DNA from: Enoplosus armatus
Taxonomy: Eukaryota > Chordata > Actinopteri > Centrarchiformes > Enoplosidae
Direction of reading: 5' to 3'
Assembly: GCF_043641665.1 (NCBI RefSeq)
Contig: NC_092180.1
Location: 7,743,891 to 7,807,890, forward strand
DNA length: 64,000 nucleotides
Part shown: positions 62,277 through 64,000 of the stretch, piece by piece
Layout: every line of letters begins with the position of its first letter
How positions within the stretch are numbered: position 1 is the first letter of the stretch
The notes under the pieces: model-generated
Database searches by the model: none
What the model saw: the letters and a program-made list of their open reading frames with translations, nothing else
Told to the model about the DNA's origin: nothing
Translations under genes and position numbers: made by a program

Positions 62277-64000
62277 CTGGAAATGCAACAAAAATGAAGG
62301 TTAAGTTAAAGGCTGTAAGATCTGAGAAAAAAAAGGACCGCAGTAATCATGCCTCATATAGTATTAGTTCCTGCATGAAACAATCAAAAACTTATACAGC
62401 TGTGTTACCAGCTGTAGATTTTACTGTGTGCTGAACATACAAGTGCACAGCCCACATGGACTCATAAGAAAAATATGACTTTTTACACATAACATTACAT
62501 TCAAAACAAATAACTTTGTCTTCTGTCCCACGTTCAACGAATACAATCTGCCACAAAGAAATGGTTTCCTTGCTGAAACACAGCTCAAGTTTCTTCTAAT
62601 CATACATCAAGAAGAACTCAAGGACATTTTACTAAAAACTGTAGCCTTTTAATTATCATATAATGAAAAAATTTAAATTTAAATGGACTTCAGTCTCACC
62701 TAAATCACATAAAGTATTTCCTCTCTTCGGGTAGACCATTAAACCCACCTGCTTCTATAGCTGATGCTATTGTAGATGTAATGTACCTGAATGTATTTGA
62801 GTATCTTTGACTCTTGACTAAATTCTGCTTCACATAAGGCTTGTTTTTCACGATATGCTCATAATTTAGGTTTGTACTTAACAACAATAGACCATCTCTC
62901 CTTATATTCAAGGAACAATTTGCTCTGAGTACACGATTGCACAACTGTAAACACATCTAGTCTTTATTCTGAACTATAATTCAACATCAGAACCGGCAAG
63001 TATTTCATCCCAGATACTGTATATTTCTTTTTTAAGAGAACTGCATTTGCATTTTCTCCCCTGCTTTGTCTTACATCTTCATTAAGTTTCAGCTGAGACG
63101 TTTTCATTCACACTGTCTCTCCGGATGACTTGAGTGTGAAAGCAGCGCTGTAAACTGAGCAATGCTGCTGCTGGGATAGTCCCTTCAGCCCTAAAGTGGA
63201 CATGGGTTTGTGGCTGCGGCCCCTTTAAGAGCAGAGCCAGTAATTGCCGGAGTCCTCAGTCAGTCAGATACCCAGCGAGTCAGTCTGGCGCCAGCACTAT
63301 GCAAACTGTATATTATCGGCACTCCTTCACCTAAATAACAAGAGGAGGACCTCCTTGTCAGAGAAAAAAGAGCCTAAGTGCAACTTGAGAGCGACCTTCA
63401 AATGGATGATGTGGAAAGCAGTTAAGTTTTTTCGCAAATTTAAATAAGAGATGTGTTAGGAAATGTCGAGAGAAAACCAAAGTAAAAGCTGAGTTATGAA
63501 AATATAATAAAACTGTAGGGCAGGCACGAGAAGAGGCTGACATTTACTCTCATGGGGGGGGGGGGGGGGGGGGGGGGTTCAGTGTTGCATTCTCAGCTAT
63601 AATATACATTGAATCAGTCAACACGCCTGTAAATGTAAGATGACTTCATCAGTAATAATTGAATAAAAATAAATTCTTTTCGTGGTTGTTTGAGACTTTA
63701 ATCAACAATAACAGCGTTATTATAACATTAGCTGCATGCCTCAGGCCAACAACATAAACCCCATTTATTTAATGCTATCTACTGTTTATGGGCCATGAAT
63801 CGTTATGCTGCATAAAGTCTAATTCGGTTCATGAATCACTCCACCTTTTTTGAGATTAAGTTAAGTCACTGTAAGGCCCTGACTCTGGACCTCCAAGGGT
63901 TCTGGAGGGAGTCCCAGGGACCCCCATGACGACGTGTGATAGGTTTATGTCAGTGTTAGAGGGGCAGAATGACAGAATGTGTATATTTACTGCTATCTCA
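62277..64000 (-). other. smad6: smad6 intron 1, partial, off the right edge
   Basis: Follows from exon 2 beginning in phase 1 with no MH1-coding sequence up to 64000. Apart from a poly-G run and a GC-richer block at 63140-63300 (see findings), I see nothing identifiable in it. Confidence 0.8.
63554..63577 (+). repeat. poly-G run of 24
   Basis: Twenty-four consecutive G on the plus strand, so C24 in the smad6 pre-mRNA. The exact length may be an assembly artefact. Confidence 0.95.

Overview
The window is vertebrate nuclear DNA, almost certainly from a percomorph-like teleost. It has split genes with GT/AG introns, very many (CA)n/(TG)n microsatellites, and several interspersed repeat families typical of spiny-rayed fish. 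Gene density is low, and there are no operons, CRISPR arrays or bacterial-type genes.

Two protein genes are supported, both on the minus strand, and both are SMAD signal transducers. (1) smad3, a complete coding sequence in eight coding exons between 25727 (ATG) and 1581 (TAG), encodes 425 residues: an MH1 DNA-binding domain, a proline-rich linker with a PY motif and four S/T-P sites, and an MH2 domain ending in the receptor-phosphorylated S-S-V-S tail. (2) smad6, an inhibitory SMAD, is 3'-partial: three coding exons (62276-62223, 61875-61798, 47114-46468) carry the linker and the whole MH2 domain. The large MH1 exon must lie beyond 64000.

Layout from left to right: 1-1580, probable smad3 3' UTR; 1581-7138, seven clustered smad3 exons; 7139-25524, the 18.4-kb first intron, rich in one MITE-like family and in CA/TG tracts; 25525-26220, first coding exon and a CpG-rich promoter/5' UTR zone; about 26.2-46.1 kb, intergenic DNA with a second MITE-like family and other old repeats; 46.1-47.1 kb, smad6 terminal exon with a poly(A) signal; 47.1-61.8 kb, a large smad6 intron holding a TTAA-flanked inverted-repeat element; 61.8-62.3 kb, two small smad6 linker exons; 62.3-64 kb, part of an upstream smad6 intron.

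How they work together: SMAD3 carries TGF-beta/activin signals to the nucleus with SMAD4, and SMAD6 is a feedback inhibitor mainly of BMP signalling. From general knowledge, SMAD6 lies upstream of SMAD3 in the same direction on human chromosome 15q22. The order is the same here, but the gap is only about 20 kb. I cannot tell which teleost duplicate (a or b) these are.

Most notable points: an insertion of about 30 His/Gly/Ser-rich residues inside the normally compact smad6 MH2 domain, and the smad3 linker exon with all four phosphosites and the PY motif, which is bracketed by long TG tracts next to its splice sites and could be skipped without a frameshift. I found no wholly new biological system.
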